Origin: Flammeovirga agarivorans
GTDB taxonomy: Bacteria; Bacteroidota; Bacteroidia; Cytophagales; Flammeovirgaceae
DNA length: 64,000 nt
Direction: 5' to 3'
Assembly (NCBI RefSeq): GCF_012641475.1
Contig: NZ_JABAIL010000002.1
Coordinates: 631,449-695,448, forward strand
Both the position numbers and the translations under genes were made by a program. Shown piece after piece: positions 21,795-29,971 of this stretch (positions are counted from its first letter, which is position 1; each line of letters begins with the position of its first letter). Under the pieces are notes generated by a model. It saw nothing but the letters and a program-made list of their open reading frames with translations. It had not been told where the DNA came from and made no database searches.

Positions 21795-22094
21795 ATTAAT
21801 GATCCCAATAATAGAGTACTAGTTATAACCTAACTCTTGATAAATTAACAATTGTTATCTAAACTAATAAGACTTATACGGTACTTTACTTAAAATAGTT
21901 CTAAAATTTACTCATTACTGTCAATTTCTGCTAGTTAAATTGATATAATGATAATAGTGTAACCGCGTAAACCTCTGTTCTTTTCTATTACTAACAAATC
22001 TTGTTCCGTTAATGCGTTTTAATTGAGTACTATTTTTGCTATTGAAACGTTAATTAGAAAAATTACATCATTTATTTGATAAAAAATACTTAAA
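21795..22094. other. Intergenic region between divergent SPOR and repeat-protein genes
   Basis: The region has no gene. A TATTTTTG at 22031-22038 fits the -7 consensus for the plus-strand gene, but the nearest TTG (22001-22003) is 27 bases upstream, too far for a confident promoter. Confidence 0.35.
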
Positions 22095-23282
22095 ATGAGT
22101 ACTCTAACGAGAATTATTTTTCTCTCATTCTTTATTCTTTGTAGTCAAATTAGTTTTGCCCAAACACCTTTGGATAGAACTAGAATAATTTATAAGTCCG
22201 GAAAATATACAAATTCAACAAAAATTATTGTTGAGATTCATGGAACTGGAATTACCCAAATGATGGCTAGTGGCAGCCCATCTTTTGAAGGTTCTAGATG
22301 GATCCGTTTTCAAACACCTTTCAATTATACATTGTCTGCTGGTGACGGGACTAAAAGCGTTTACTACAAATTCAAGGATGTAGATGGAAACGAATCTAAA
22401 ACGTTAATGAAAAAAATCATTTTAGATACAGAACCTCCTACAGACATTGGAGTAAAGATGGATGTTCCTTCTAATTACTTAACTGACCAAAACAGTCTAA
22501 AAGTAGGTGTGATTCTTTCTGCAAAAGGAGCAAAATATTACCAATTAGGGAATACAACATCTTTCCACGGTAATAAGTGGCGTCTTATTCAAGATGACTA
22601 CGTAGAATGGGAACTAACTGCTGGCGATGATGGGATCAGAAAAATATATGCTAGATATAGAGATCAAGCAGGTAATGTTTCCCCTGTTGTTTCTGATGAA
22701 ATTACCGTTGATAGAACAGCTCCATTTGCTGGAGGCATAAAAATAAATGACGGTGCAAAAATCACCAACAGACAAGATCGTACTGTAAATGTTAGCTTCA
22801 CTTGTCGTCAGGTAGATTCTATGATCGTTGCTCAAGATCCAAAATTTATTGATAGTAAATGGGAATTGTTCAACGGAAAGAAAACCATTAAACTGACAGA
22901 TGGTGATGGCAAAAAAATGATCTACGTTAGATATAAAGATTTAGCCGGTAATCAGACACAGACGTATTCTGCTTCTATTGATATTGACACTCAAGCACCA
23001 CAAAACATCAGCTTGAGCATTAACCATGGAGAAAAATCTACCACTGATATCAATAAGCAAGTGACTTTAGATATACAACCTGATGGTGCAAAATTTATGA
23101 TGATTAGCAACAGTTCTTCGTTTAGCGGAGGAAAATGGCAGCAAGCATCAACAAAATTTGAAAATTGGGTTTTAAAAGGAGAAACTGATGGAATGAAACA
23201 TGTCTATATTCGCTTTAAGGACAACGCAGGCAATGTTTCTAGGCCTATTAGAGCTAGTATTGAACTTAAAAGAGGTTTTTAA
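22095..23282 (+). CDS. Secreted protein of four Ig-like repeats
   Basis: The 395 residues begin with a signal peptide (to about residue 22, SQISFAQ). They then form four units of roughly 85-95 residues. Each unit ends in a shared pattern of Trp, (T/A)-x-GDG-x-(K/R)-x-(V/I)-Y, (F/Y)-(K/R)-D-x-x-GN, as in AGDGTKSVYYKFKDVDGNES and DGDGKKMIYVRYKDLAGNQT. Inter-unit linkers read D-T-E/Q-x-P. This is the style of bacterial Ig-like/adhesive surface domains. There is no C-terminal T9SS sorting domain, so it is probably periplasmic or held by a partner. Function is not recognised. Confidence 0.82.
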   Translation: MSTLTRIIFLSFFILCSQISFAQTPLDRTRIIYKSGKYTNSTKIIVEIHGTGITQMMASGSPSFEGSRWIRFQTPFNYTLSAGDGTKSVYYKFKDVDGNESKTLMKKIILDTEPPTDIGVKMDVPSNYLTDQNSLKVGVILSAKGAKYYQLGNTTSFHGNKWRLIQDDYVEWELTAGDDGIRKIYARYRDQAGNVSPVVSDEITVDRTAPFAGGIKINDGAKITNRQDRTVNVSFTCRQVDSMIVAQDPKFIDSKWELFNGKKTIKLTDGDGKKMIYVRYKDLAGNQTQTYSASIDIDTQAPQNISLSINHGEKSTTDINKQVTLDIQPDGAKFMMISNSSSFSGGKWQQASTKFENWVLKGETDGMKHVYIRFKDNAGNVSRPIRASIELKRGF

Positions 23283-23310
23283 TCTTTTGATATACAGCTA
23301 AAAAAATACC

Positions 23311-23350
23311 AAAAAAGGATTCAACATAATTTGCAATTGAATCCTTTTTT
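23311..23350. terminator. Hairpin terminator after the repeat-protein gene
   Basis: 14-bp arms 23311-23324 and 23337-23350 are perfectly complementary and followed by a T-run of the plus strand. Confidence 0.9.
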
Positions 23351-23438
23351 TTTGTGCTAATATTTTGAAAAAAGAGGAACTTTTCATTATTTCGCATTTA
23401 TCCTATATAATTAGTAGATTAAATAAAAGTTAACAGCT

Positions 23439-24152
23439 ATGTCATCGCAAAGTATCATATCACAAGCTTCTGCAACATCTTTTGATGAACGCATTGATGA
23501 GATTGCGGAGCAATTGGCGAAATACAAAGCGGAGGGCAAACGTATTTTTGCTAGCTCTTCTTTTCAGCCACAAAGCGTAGTTCTGTTAGACATTATCAGT
23601 AGAATAGATAAGTCTATTCCTGTCTATTTCCTGGATACAAATTATCATTTTCCAGAAACAATAGAATTCAGAGATCAACTAGCAGAACAACTAGGGATAA
23701 ACGTAATTGATATTAAATCGAACATTCCTGTCTCAGAACAAGTAGACGAGAATGGTGAACCTTTATATAAAAACCAACCTGACAGATGTTGTCACATTAA
23801 TAAAGTTGAACCAATTGAAGATGTTTTAAAAGAACATGACGTTTGGATCAATGGCATTAGAAAAGGTCAATCTGCAGTTAGAGCACAAATGCAGAAGGAA
23901 GAAGAAGGTAAGCACGGTGTGTTACGTTATCATCCAATTTTAGATTGGGATTCTAAAATGATATTTCAATATATCAATGAAAGAAAACTACCGCTACACT
24001 CATTAGTTGCTAAAGGGTATTTTAGCGTAGGATGTTTGCCATGTACAGCAAAAGCAGACCCTACAAAACCTTTATGGTCTGACGACAGGTCTGGTCGTTG
24101 GTCAGGACAAGGTAAAACAGAATGTGGTTTACATACTACATTAGGAAAATAA
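23439..24152 (+). CDS. cysH: Phosphoadenylyl/adenylyl-sulfate reductase (assimilatory)
   Basis: This enzyme reduces APS or PAPS to sulfite in assimilatory sulfate reduction. The 237 residues contain the PP-loop-like start FASSSFQPQSVVLLDIISRI, YFLDTNYHFPET, and the catalytic C-terminal ECGLHT. The pair CC (DRCCHINKVEP) plus CxxC (GCLPCTAK) is the iron-sulfur signature of the APS-using bacterial type, so APS is the likelier substrate. No cysD, cysN or cysC gene adjoins it. A hairpin terminator follows. Confidence 0.93.
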   Translation: MSSQSIISQASATSFDERIDEIAEQLAKYKAEGKRIFASSSFQPQSVVLLDIISRIDKSIPVYFLDTNYHFPETIEFRDQLAEQLGINVIDIKSNIPVSEQVDENGEPLYKNQPDRCCHINKVEPIEDVLKEHDVWINGIRKGQSAVRAQMQKEEEGKHGVLRYHPILDWDSKMIFQYINERKLPLHSLVAKGYFSVGCLPCTAKADPTKPLWSDDRSGRWSGQGKTECGLHTTLGK

Positions 24153-24177
24153 CTACCGTAATACTTAAGGAACAATC

Positions 24178-24203
24178 GAGGTCATCTTTAATAGGATGAC
24201 CTC
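24178..24203 (+). terminator. Hairpin terminator after cysH
   Basis: Arms 24178-24186 and 24195-24203 make a perfect 9-bp GC-containing stem with an 8-base loop, followed by TTTTTTT. Confidence 0.9.
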
Positions 24204-24232
24204 TTTTTTTGCCTTTTTATTTCTGAATGGGT

Positions 24233-24266
24233 TCGTTCGTTGAAAAAAACTTATCGTTCGTTGAAA
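24233..24266. repeat. Two 13-bp direct repeats upstream of an exported-protein gene
   Basis: TCGTTCGTTGAAA occurs exactly at 24233-24245 and 24254-24266, 21 bp start to start, i.e. two turns of the helix. The pair lies 109 bases before the start of the following gene. It is a plausible activator binding site. Confidence 0.55.
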
Positions 24267-24374
24267 GATTTATAAATAATGCATCCTTTCCTCCACCTTT
24301 GAAGTATCAATAATTAAATCATTCAATCAGCAAGAACAAACAGAAAAGGTTCTTTGCTTAAAAAATTAAATACC

Positions 24375-25022
24375 ATGAAAAAGATATCATTAATCGTATT
24401 AGCTCTAGTGTCAGTATCATTCTTCGCATTTTGTCAAGGTAAAGGAGATCCTAAAAAGAGAGAGGAAGCAAAAAAGGAAATCAATGCATATATGAAAGCG
24501 AATGTACTTCCAGTTATGATTGAACAACGTAAAGAGTTGGATAAGAAGCTTTCATCTTCTGAGAAAAAAGAAATTGAATCTTTAAGAGCAAGAATCAACA
24601 CCCTAAAGGCACAAAAAGAAAATATGCCTAAAAGAGATCGTTCACAAGAGCCTACTGAAGAACAACGTAAAGCATTTGAAGCTGCTAAAAAAGAAATGCG
24701 TTTAATCATGACAGATGCTTGGGCAATTGTAGACAATCATGAAGCTGACTTCGAAGCATTAAAAGAAGGTAACAAAGAAAATGCGGAAAAGTGGAAAGCT
24801 GATATGAAGGCTATCTTTGACAAATACAAGCCTGAAGGAGCTGAAGGTAAAAGAGGAGGCAAAGGAGGTCGTCATGGTAAAATGGGTATGATGATGGACC
24901 AAAATAAAGCTCCTATGTTCTTGCTAATGGACCCAACGAAATCTGTTGATGAATTAGCAGCAGAAATGGAACAACGCCAAGCAGGTAGACAAGGACACCA
25001 TAGAGGTGGAAAAAGAAAATAA
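24375..25022 (+). CDS. Exported Lys/Glu-rich helical protein
   Basis: I do not recognise the family. From the ATG at 24375 the 215 residues start with a Sec signal (MKKISLIVLALVSVSFFAFC). They are then almost entirely charged helix with Lys, Glu and Arg repeats, and finish with a Gly/His/Arg-rich tail (GKRGGKGGRHGKMG and GRQGHHRGGKRK). An in-frame TTG at 24354 adds seven residues but the signal peptide favours 24375. It vaguely resembles small periplasmic stress proteins of the Spy/CpxP kind in size and helix content, but I see no diagnostic motif. Tandem repeats upstream suggest tight regulation. Confidence 0.75.
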   Translation: MKKISLIVLALVSVSFFAFCQGKGDPKKREEAKKEINAYMKANVLPVMIEQRKELDKKLSSSEKKEIESLRARINTLKAQKENMPKRDRSQEPTEEQRKAFEAAKKEMRLIMTDAWAIVDNHEADFEALKEGNKENAEKWKADMKAIFDKYKPEGAEGKRGGKGGRHGKMGMMMDQNKAPMFLLMDPTKSVDELAAEMEQRQAGRQGHHRGGKRK

Positions 25023-25052
25023 ATAGTTAGATTAGTTCATTATTTAAATAGA

Positions 25053-25085
25053 AAGGTTCCTGTTACATTTTGCAACAGGAACCTT
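25053..25085. terminator. Hairpin terminator between convergent genes
   Basis: 12-bp perfect arms 25053-25064 and 25074-25085 with a 9-base loop. It sits between the exported helical protein and the Dabb gene. Confidence 0.8.
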
Positions 25086-25101
25086 ATCATTTGTGCAGTT
25101 A

Positions 25102-25395
25102 TTAGTAATCAATATCTGCCACTAAAATATCCTCAAGAATAGGTTTTACATGGTCAGTAACAACTTCAACATGAGCAGGGTGCACTTGATATTTATTCAA
25201 TGCTTCCTCAGTTTCAAAAATTGAATAAAGTACTACGCTAAAACCTTTTGCTCTATCCGAGAAATTTTCTTTAACGTGGATTTCCTTAATTTCTTCAATT
25301 TTGTTACCCAATGCGTTTAATGCATTAATCATTGCTGTAACTTGAGATGAAGTTGCCTCATCTTTAATTTTAAATAAAACCGTGTGATTTATCAT
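25102..25395 (-). CDS. Dabb (stress-responsive alpha/beta barrel) family protein
   Basis: The 97-residue product is one small ferredoxin-like domain. It shows the family opening INHTVLFKIKDEATSSQV, then FSVVLYSIFETEEALNKYQVHPAHVEVV, with the conserved YxxHPxH segment. Dabb proteins form dimeric barrels and are found in diverse roles; the plant members are stress proteins and some bacterial ones are enzymes. The exact reaction cannot be read. It is a single gene, transcribed away from nothing obvious. Confidence 0.9.
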   Translation of the reverse strand: MINHTVLFKIKDEATSSQVTAMINALNALGNKIEEIKEIHVKENFSDRAKGFSVVLYSIFETEEALNKYQVHPAHVEVVTDHVKPILEDILVADIDY

Positions 25396-25464
25396 ATGAT
25401 TGTTCTTTTAGTTTGTGCGAATTTACAAACGATAAGCCCAAATCTAGCAATAAATCTCCGCTTT

Positions 25465-26682
25465 TTACTGTGCACTTATTTCATTTTCTAGTTTACCATT
25501 TAAAAGAAGTTCATCTCCGTCTTCATTCTCAAATGATAAATTATATTTTGCCTTGGCAACAACTAGCCCTGAAGTCAGTGGAGTTCCTTCTACTCTGTAA
25601 ACAACCACTAATGGAGAATTATCTCCATCATCTGAAACAGAAAACTCCCAATCTTCATCAGTAACAAACTCCATTTCATTATAACCACTACTTGTTAAGG
25701 TAATGCCTGCATCTGAATACAGTTCATTTAAGGCTCCCAAGTGCTCTGAAAGCTTATTATATTCACTTAGTTTCACTTCTCTTTTTTGCTGTAAAGCAAC
25801 AATTTCATCAAGTGAACCTAATCTATTTTTAGTTTCTTCTACTACGCGATCAAACTTTCCTTTCTTAGCATAAAAGCTCTTCTGTGATTTCTCTACAATG
25901 ATTCTATCATACAGATAATCTTGTAAGGCGATATAAAATACATCAATACTTTCCCCAGAGGCCCCTGCCTTTCGGTGTTGGTTATAGATATATTCAAAAG
26001 AAAAAAGTGTTCTTAATAGTGATCGACCTTCTTCAAAAAGTCTTTTATTAGCCACTTCTAGCTCTTCTATAGCTTCTTTTGTTCCTCCAATCGTCCCACT
26101 TTGGTTTCTCATACTTTCCATTGCAGATAAAACCTTGTCGATATTTTCCTGCATGATATTGATATCTCTAATATATCCATCTCTAGTAGCTAATAATCTA
26201 GTTAATGCAGCTTGTACTGCCCCACTCTGACCACTTGCATCACTTTGTGATATATTATCGGATAAAATTTCAGTATAATGGTAAATATCAGACATGTTAG
26301 ACAGCTCTGCTTGAAGGTTTCTTAAACTTTCTTCCAACTGTCCTGTATCATCGCCAAAGTTACCTTTTAACTGTTTGATGTCTGCATCTACCTGTCGAAC
26401 ATTCTGATCAGCTCTCTCTACAGCTTCTTCCACTTCTTGAATGTTCATATTGGGTAATCGCATAGATATAGCTACCGCACTACCTTCTACAGCATCTCCA
26501 TTTAGGTTCCAAACTGTATTGTCTTTAATATATTCATCAATAACCACTAAATCCGGATGGATTTCATCATCGTCTCCACTAAAGACAAAGAAAGCGATTG
26601 TTGTGATCAGGAGAATTCCACCGAAAACTGAACCTAAGATGATGAGTAAGTTTTTCTTTGGGGTTGTTGAGTTTTCCTCCAT
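25465..26682 (-). CDS. Membrane-anchored coiled-coil protein of unknown function
   Basis: The 405 residues have a short cytoplasmic head, one membrane segment (about 11-33, LLIILGSVFGGILLITTIAFFVF), then an acidic stretch. Long predicted coiled coils follow (about 75-140, 165-225, 260-310). A C-terminal beta-rich domain (about 330-405; WEFSVSDDGDNSPLVVVYRVEG) ends the protein. The N-terminus lacks a signal peptidase site, so it is likely anchored in the inner membrane facing the periplasm. No family recognised. It diverges from porX with about 260 bases between. Confidence 0.75.
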   Translation of the reverse strand: MEENSTTPKKNLLIILGSVFGGILLITTIAFFVFSGDDDEIHPDLVVIDEYIKDNTVWNLNGDAVEGSAVAISMRLPNMNIQEVEEAVERADQNVRQVDADIKQLKGNFGDDTGQLEESLRNLQAELSNMSDIYHYTEILSDNISQSDASGQSGAVQAALTRLLATRDGYIRDINIMQENIDKVLSAMESMRNQSGTIGGTKEAIEELEVANKRLFEEGRSLLRTLFSFEYIYNQHRKAGASGESIDVFYIALQDYLYDRIIVEKSQKSFYAKKGKFDRVVEETKNRLGSLDEIVALQQKREVKLSEYNKLSEHLGALNELYSDAGITLTSSGYNEMEFVTDEDWEFSVSDDGDNSPLVVVYRVEGTPLTSGLVVAKAKYNLSFENEDGDELLLNGKLENEISAQ

Positions 26683-26945
26683 AACATTTTTATTATTCTT
26701 GGTTTAAGTAGGTTTTCTATCTTAGTTTTTGACCAAGTGACGAGCACTTCTCTTTTCTAACGCAATATTCTACTAATAATTTTAAGAAGATAATAATATT
26801 TTCGTTTTACGAATATCTTTAAGTGGATTAGTTAAGAGATTTCTTATTTTGTTATAAATCCATATTTTTATATTACAACCGAAACTTTATGTTCGTGTCT
26901 TAAGTAATAATTAAAAAATAATTATAGATAAACCATCCCAAAAGA

Positions 26946-28496
26946 ATGAGTCAACAACGTATTTTATGGGCCGATGACGAGATTGAATTATTAAAACCGC
27001 ATATTCTTTTCTTAACTAAAAAAGGGTATGATGTAACTCCTGTTTTAAGTGGTCTCGACGCAATCGAAAAATGTGAGGAAGAAGAATTTGATATCATTTT
27101 CTTGGATGAAAACATGCCTGGTATGACAGGCCTTGAAGCCTTAGAGCAGATTAAACGAATTAAACCTAGTCTTCCTGTAGTAATGATCACTAAAAGTGAG
27201 GAAGAATACATTATGGAAGATGCTATTGGTGCAAAAATCGCTGACTACCTTATTAAACCTATCAATCCAAAACAGATACTATTATCTGTAAAAAAACTAC
27301 TGGATAAGAAAAAATTAGTCGACGAAAAAACCAATTCTGCCTATCAACAAGATTTCCAAAGCATCATGATGTCTTTCATGAATGATATGGATTGGGAAGA
27401 TTGGGTAGAAACTTATAAAAAGATTGTATACTGGGACCTTGCCATCAATCAGACAGAAAATAAAAGTATGAGTGAGGTCTTTGAAATGCAGAAGAATGAA
27501 GCGAATCATAACTTCTGTCGGTTTATCAAAGACAATTATATCGACTGGATGGAAGAGCCAGATGAAAGACCTATATTGTCTCATGAGTTACTTGCCGAAA
27601 AAGTATTCCCATACGTAAAAGAAAATGACAATAGTACTTTCTTTATCCTGATAGATAACCTTCGCTATGATCAATGGAAAGTAATTGAGCCATTAGTTGC
27701 AGACTTATTCTCAATAAAAGAAGATGTTTATTGTCCAATTCTTCCAACAACCACAGCGTATGCTAGAAATGCTATTTTCTCTGGTTTAATGCCATCAGAA
27801 ATTGAAGCTACATATCCTGAATGGTGGGTAAATGATAACGATGAAGAAAGTAAAAACAACTATGAGGAAGAACTTTTAGGAGAACAACTACTTCGTCATG
27901 GTATCAAAGATAAATACTCTTACAACAAGATTATTAGAGCTTCACAAGGCAAGCAGGTAAATGATCAAATCAATGCCTTAATGCATAAGAAGTTCAATGC
28001 TGTAGTGTATAACTTCGTTGATATGCTTTCACATGCAAGAACAGACACCAATATGGTTCGTGAACTTGCTCCAGATGAAGCTGCCTACCGCTCTATCACA
28101 AAATCATGGTTCGAGCACTCCACACTTTATGAAATGCTAAAAATGCTTTCAGAAAAAGATTGTAAGGTCTTTATCACTACTGATCATGGTACTGTAAGAA
28201 CGCGTAAACCTTACAAAATTGTTGGTGATAGAGAAACCAATACCAACTTGAGGTACAAGCAAGGTAAAAACCTTTCTTACAATAAAAAGAATGTTTTAGT
28301 GGCCAGACATCCAGAAGACTTTGGCTTGCCAAAAACTGAAGTATCTACCTCATATGTTTTTGCAACAGAAGATTATTTCTTTGCTTACCCTAATAACTAC
28401 AACTATTATGTTAGTTATTACAAGGATACATTCCAACATGGAGGCATTTCTATTGATGAAATGATTATACCATTTATTGAATTAGGTAAGAAATAA
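26946..28496 (+). CDS. porX: PorX response regulator with PglZ-type phosphodiesterase domain
   Basis: PorX is the response regulator that controls the type IX secretion system and gliding in Bacteroidota, in work on Porphyromonas and Flavobacterium. The 516 residues open with a canonical receiver domain: acidic D10/D11, phospho-acceptor D54 (FLDENMPG), T82 and K104 (DYLIKPINP). The linker leads to a PglZ-superfamily alkaline-phosphatase-like domain with FILIDNLRYDQW (metal Asp about 236), PTTTAYARNA (catalytic Thr about 270) and TTDHGT. This domain hydrolyses oligonucleotides in characterised PorX. It is monocistronic; its usual partner kinase PorY is not adjacent, but a PorY-like kinase lies at 58554-59744. 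Confidence 0.96.
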   Translation: MSQQRILWADDEIELLKPHILFLTKKGYDVTPVLSGLDAIEKCEEEEFDIIFLDENMPGMTGLEALEQIKRIKPSLPVVMITKSEEEYIMEDAIGAKIADYLIKPINPKQILLSVKKLLDKKKLVDEKTNSAYQQDFQSIMMSFMNDMDWEDWVETYKKIVYWDLAINQTENKSMSEVFEMQKNEANHNFCRFIKDNYIDWMEEPDERPILSHELLAEKVFPYVKENDNSTFFILIDNLRYDQWKVIEPLVADLFSIKEDVYCPILPTTTAYARNAIFSGLMPSEIEATYPEWWVNDNDEESKNNYEEELLGEQLLRHGIKDKYSYNKIIRASQGKQVNDQINALMHKKFNAVVYNFVDMLSHARTDTNMVRELAPDEAAYRSITKSWFEHSTLYEMLKMLSEKDCKVFITTDHGTVRTRKPYKIVGDRETNTNLRYKQGKNLSYNKKNVLVARHPEDFGLPKTEVSTSYVFATEDYFFAYPNNYNYYVSYYKDTFQHGGISIDEMIIPFIELGKK

Positions 28497-28497
28497 T

Positions 28498-28533
28498 AAA
28501 AAAAGGAGTAGTTTAAAAGCTACTCCTTTTTTT
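28498..28533. terminator. Hairpin terminator between porX and the AlbA-like gene
   Basis: 14-bp perfect arms 28498-28511 and 28520-28533 around an 8-base loop, with A/T tails. The stop codon of the converging gene begins at its right edge. Confidence 0.9.
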
Positions 28534-29197
28534 ATGTATTCCAAGCAAGTTTAGATGATGGATGTATAATAAACCTATCATTTACTTCCCTAGGAACTTC
28601 CTGTAATATATTTGCTAGGCACATATGAATGATGGCCTCAACAACTTCACTTTCATCCATATCCAATTTTACTAGTTCATCAACAGTTACATACCCTTTC
28701 TGATCTATTAATTGGAGTACCTTCCTTTCAATTTCTCCAAATGAGACAACATGTTCCTCCGATTTACTTCTTTCTTTAAGTAATCTTCGAATCACTTTAC
28801 TCATCTGAACACTTTTATCTTCTACCCTAATATAAGGTTTACCTATTCTTCTTTTTAGATTATATAGTAAGAATACAGGCTGCTTTGTACTTGGCGGGAT
28901 TTCGATTACCAATACTTGACGCATTGCAGAAACTTGTACCTTATAAACAGTATAATCGATTTTTACAGACAACCTTGATTTAATGGCTTTTTCTAACACA
29001 AACAATTCTCCATCTACATCAGTAAAACCATCTATTCTACCATCGTCTGCAACACCAACTATCAAGTAGCCACCATACTTATTGGCAAAGGCAACTACCT
29101 CTTTCATTATTTTTAAAGGGTCGGCCGCTTTCTTCTTAAACTCAATCTTAAACCCCTCTCCTTGATTGACCAACTGTTTTAAAAACTTGAGATCCAT
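28532..29197 (-). CDS. AlbA_2/Schlafen-like DNA-binding or ATP-binding domain protein
   Basis: The 221 residues begin with the AlbA_2 signature (EGFKIEFKKK, then VVAFANKYGGYLIVGVADDGRIDG, about 13-60). A beta-rich core includes RQVLVIEIPPSTKQPVFL and PYIRVEDKSV (about 90-125). A C-terminal winged-helix part follows (EIERKVLQLIDQKGYVTVDELVKL). This is a truncated version of the usual transcriptional-regulator arrangement in which AlbA_2 is followed by an ATPase domain. Its role is unknown. The gene is alone. Confidence 0.85.
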   Translation of the reverse strand: MDLKFLKQLVNQGEGFKIEFKKKAADPLKIMKEVVAFANKYGGYLIVGVADDGRIDGFTDVDGELFVLEKAIKSRLSVKIDYTVYKVQVSAMRQVLVIEIPPSTKQPVFLLYNLKRRIGKPYIRVEDKSVQMSKVIRRLLKERSKSEEHVVSFGEIERKVLQLIDQKGYVTVDELVKLDMDESEVVEAIIHMCLANILQEVPREVNDRFIIHPSSKLAWNT

Positions 29198-29575
29198 TGT
29201 GATATAATTAATAAAACAACTAATTATACATTTCGAAGTAACATTTCATGTATAAACAAAAAAGCAATTATAATATTAATTAAGACTTTATTGTTTAATT
29301 TTTTTTATCGAACTTTAAACATCACATATTTTTTATGTGAAATCGTACAGATACTTTAACAACTTACTATGTATCACTGCTAAAATCAATTCTCATTAGC
29401 TGTCAGCTTACAATTTGTTGGATGTATGACAAACATCGAAAAAGAAAAATCACACGTCCTGAAAGTAAATTTGATGATTAATAACTTCACTCAATTTAGT
29501 TAGTAAACTATTCACTCTCTATCGTTCTATAATACCATATTTCATTCAAACCAAGTATTGAGAGTGAATAGTTTT
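29198..29575. other. Intergenic region with a 15-bp inverted repeat
   Basis: No convincing gene is seen. Perfect arms AAACTATTCACTCTC (29505-29519) and its complement (29560-29574) flank a 40-base spacer. Six T's follow the right arm on the plus strand, while the neighbouring gene ends here on the minus strand. A 19-residue basic ORF (29422-29481) lies just before it on the plus strand but has no supporting signal beyond that. Confidence 0.6.
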
Positions 29576-29965
29576 TTACAGTATTGGAGCTACTTCACGT
29601 ACAGTTTCAAGTGCATCAAAATAAATTTTATACCTTTTCCCCTCTACATTACCCGTTGATCCACACTGCGAACCTGATGTCACATAATAGACATATTGTT
29701 TAGTAGAACGTTTGTCTAAATCTACTCTATCAGGCTTTCCTAAAACAGATCTTACTTCAGAGATACCTGATCCTAATAATTTATCTTTCACAGAGATAAA
29801 GTCTTTTTCTAATTTTTCTCTATCACCATGACAAGCATTCGGATCATTTTTCCATGTTTTCATATCAAACTCATCTTGTGTTATTCCAGATGGTTTTGCA
29901 CAAGAAAACATTAATGAGTTGCAAGCAATTAAGCCTAAAAAAGTAATCTGTTTTAAATATTTCAT
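29576..29965 (-). CDS. Putative lipoprotein, BamE/SmpA-like fold
   Basis: The 129 residues have an N-terminal hydrophobic signal ending in a cysteine (LMFSC, Cys22), consistent with a lipoprotein, though the box is not perfect. The middle segment, VKDKLLGSGISEVRSVLGKPD, followed by YVYYVTSGS and KIYFDALETVRE, is the two-helix, beta-strand pattern of the SmpA/BamE superfamily. It starts six bases after the biotin-carboxylase gene and is probably its downstream operon partner. Function unknown. Confidence 0.75.
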   Translation of the reverse strand: MKYLKQITFLGLIACNSLMFSCAKPSGITQDEFDMKTWKNDPNACHGDREKLEKDFISVKDKLLGSGISEVRSVLGKPDRVDLDKRSTKQYVYYVTSGSQCGSTGNVEGKRYKIYFDALETVREVAPIL

Positions 29966-29971
29966 TATTAT

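Noticed and set aside
22031-22038. TATTTTTG as a confirmed promoter, also at 1404-1411 and 47487-47494
   Set aside because: The motif is frequent by chance in such AT-rich DNA and none has a -33 element at proper spacing.
26946-28496. PglZ domain as part of a BREX or other phage-defence system
   Set aside because: The domain is fused to a receiver with full phospho-acceptor residues, which is PorX architecture; no BREX partner genes are present.
28532-29197. AlbA-like gene plus S1/P1 nuclease as a defence island
   Set aside because: They are 35 kb apart, each is a single housekeeping-style gene, and there is no mobile or defence context.
29422-29481. 19-residue basic ORF as a confirmed small gene
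   Set aside because: Too short, no clear ribosome-binding or promoter signal; kept only as part of a finding about the hairpin.
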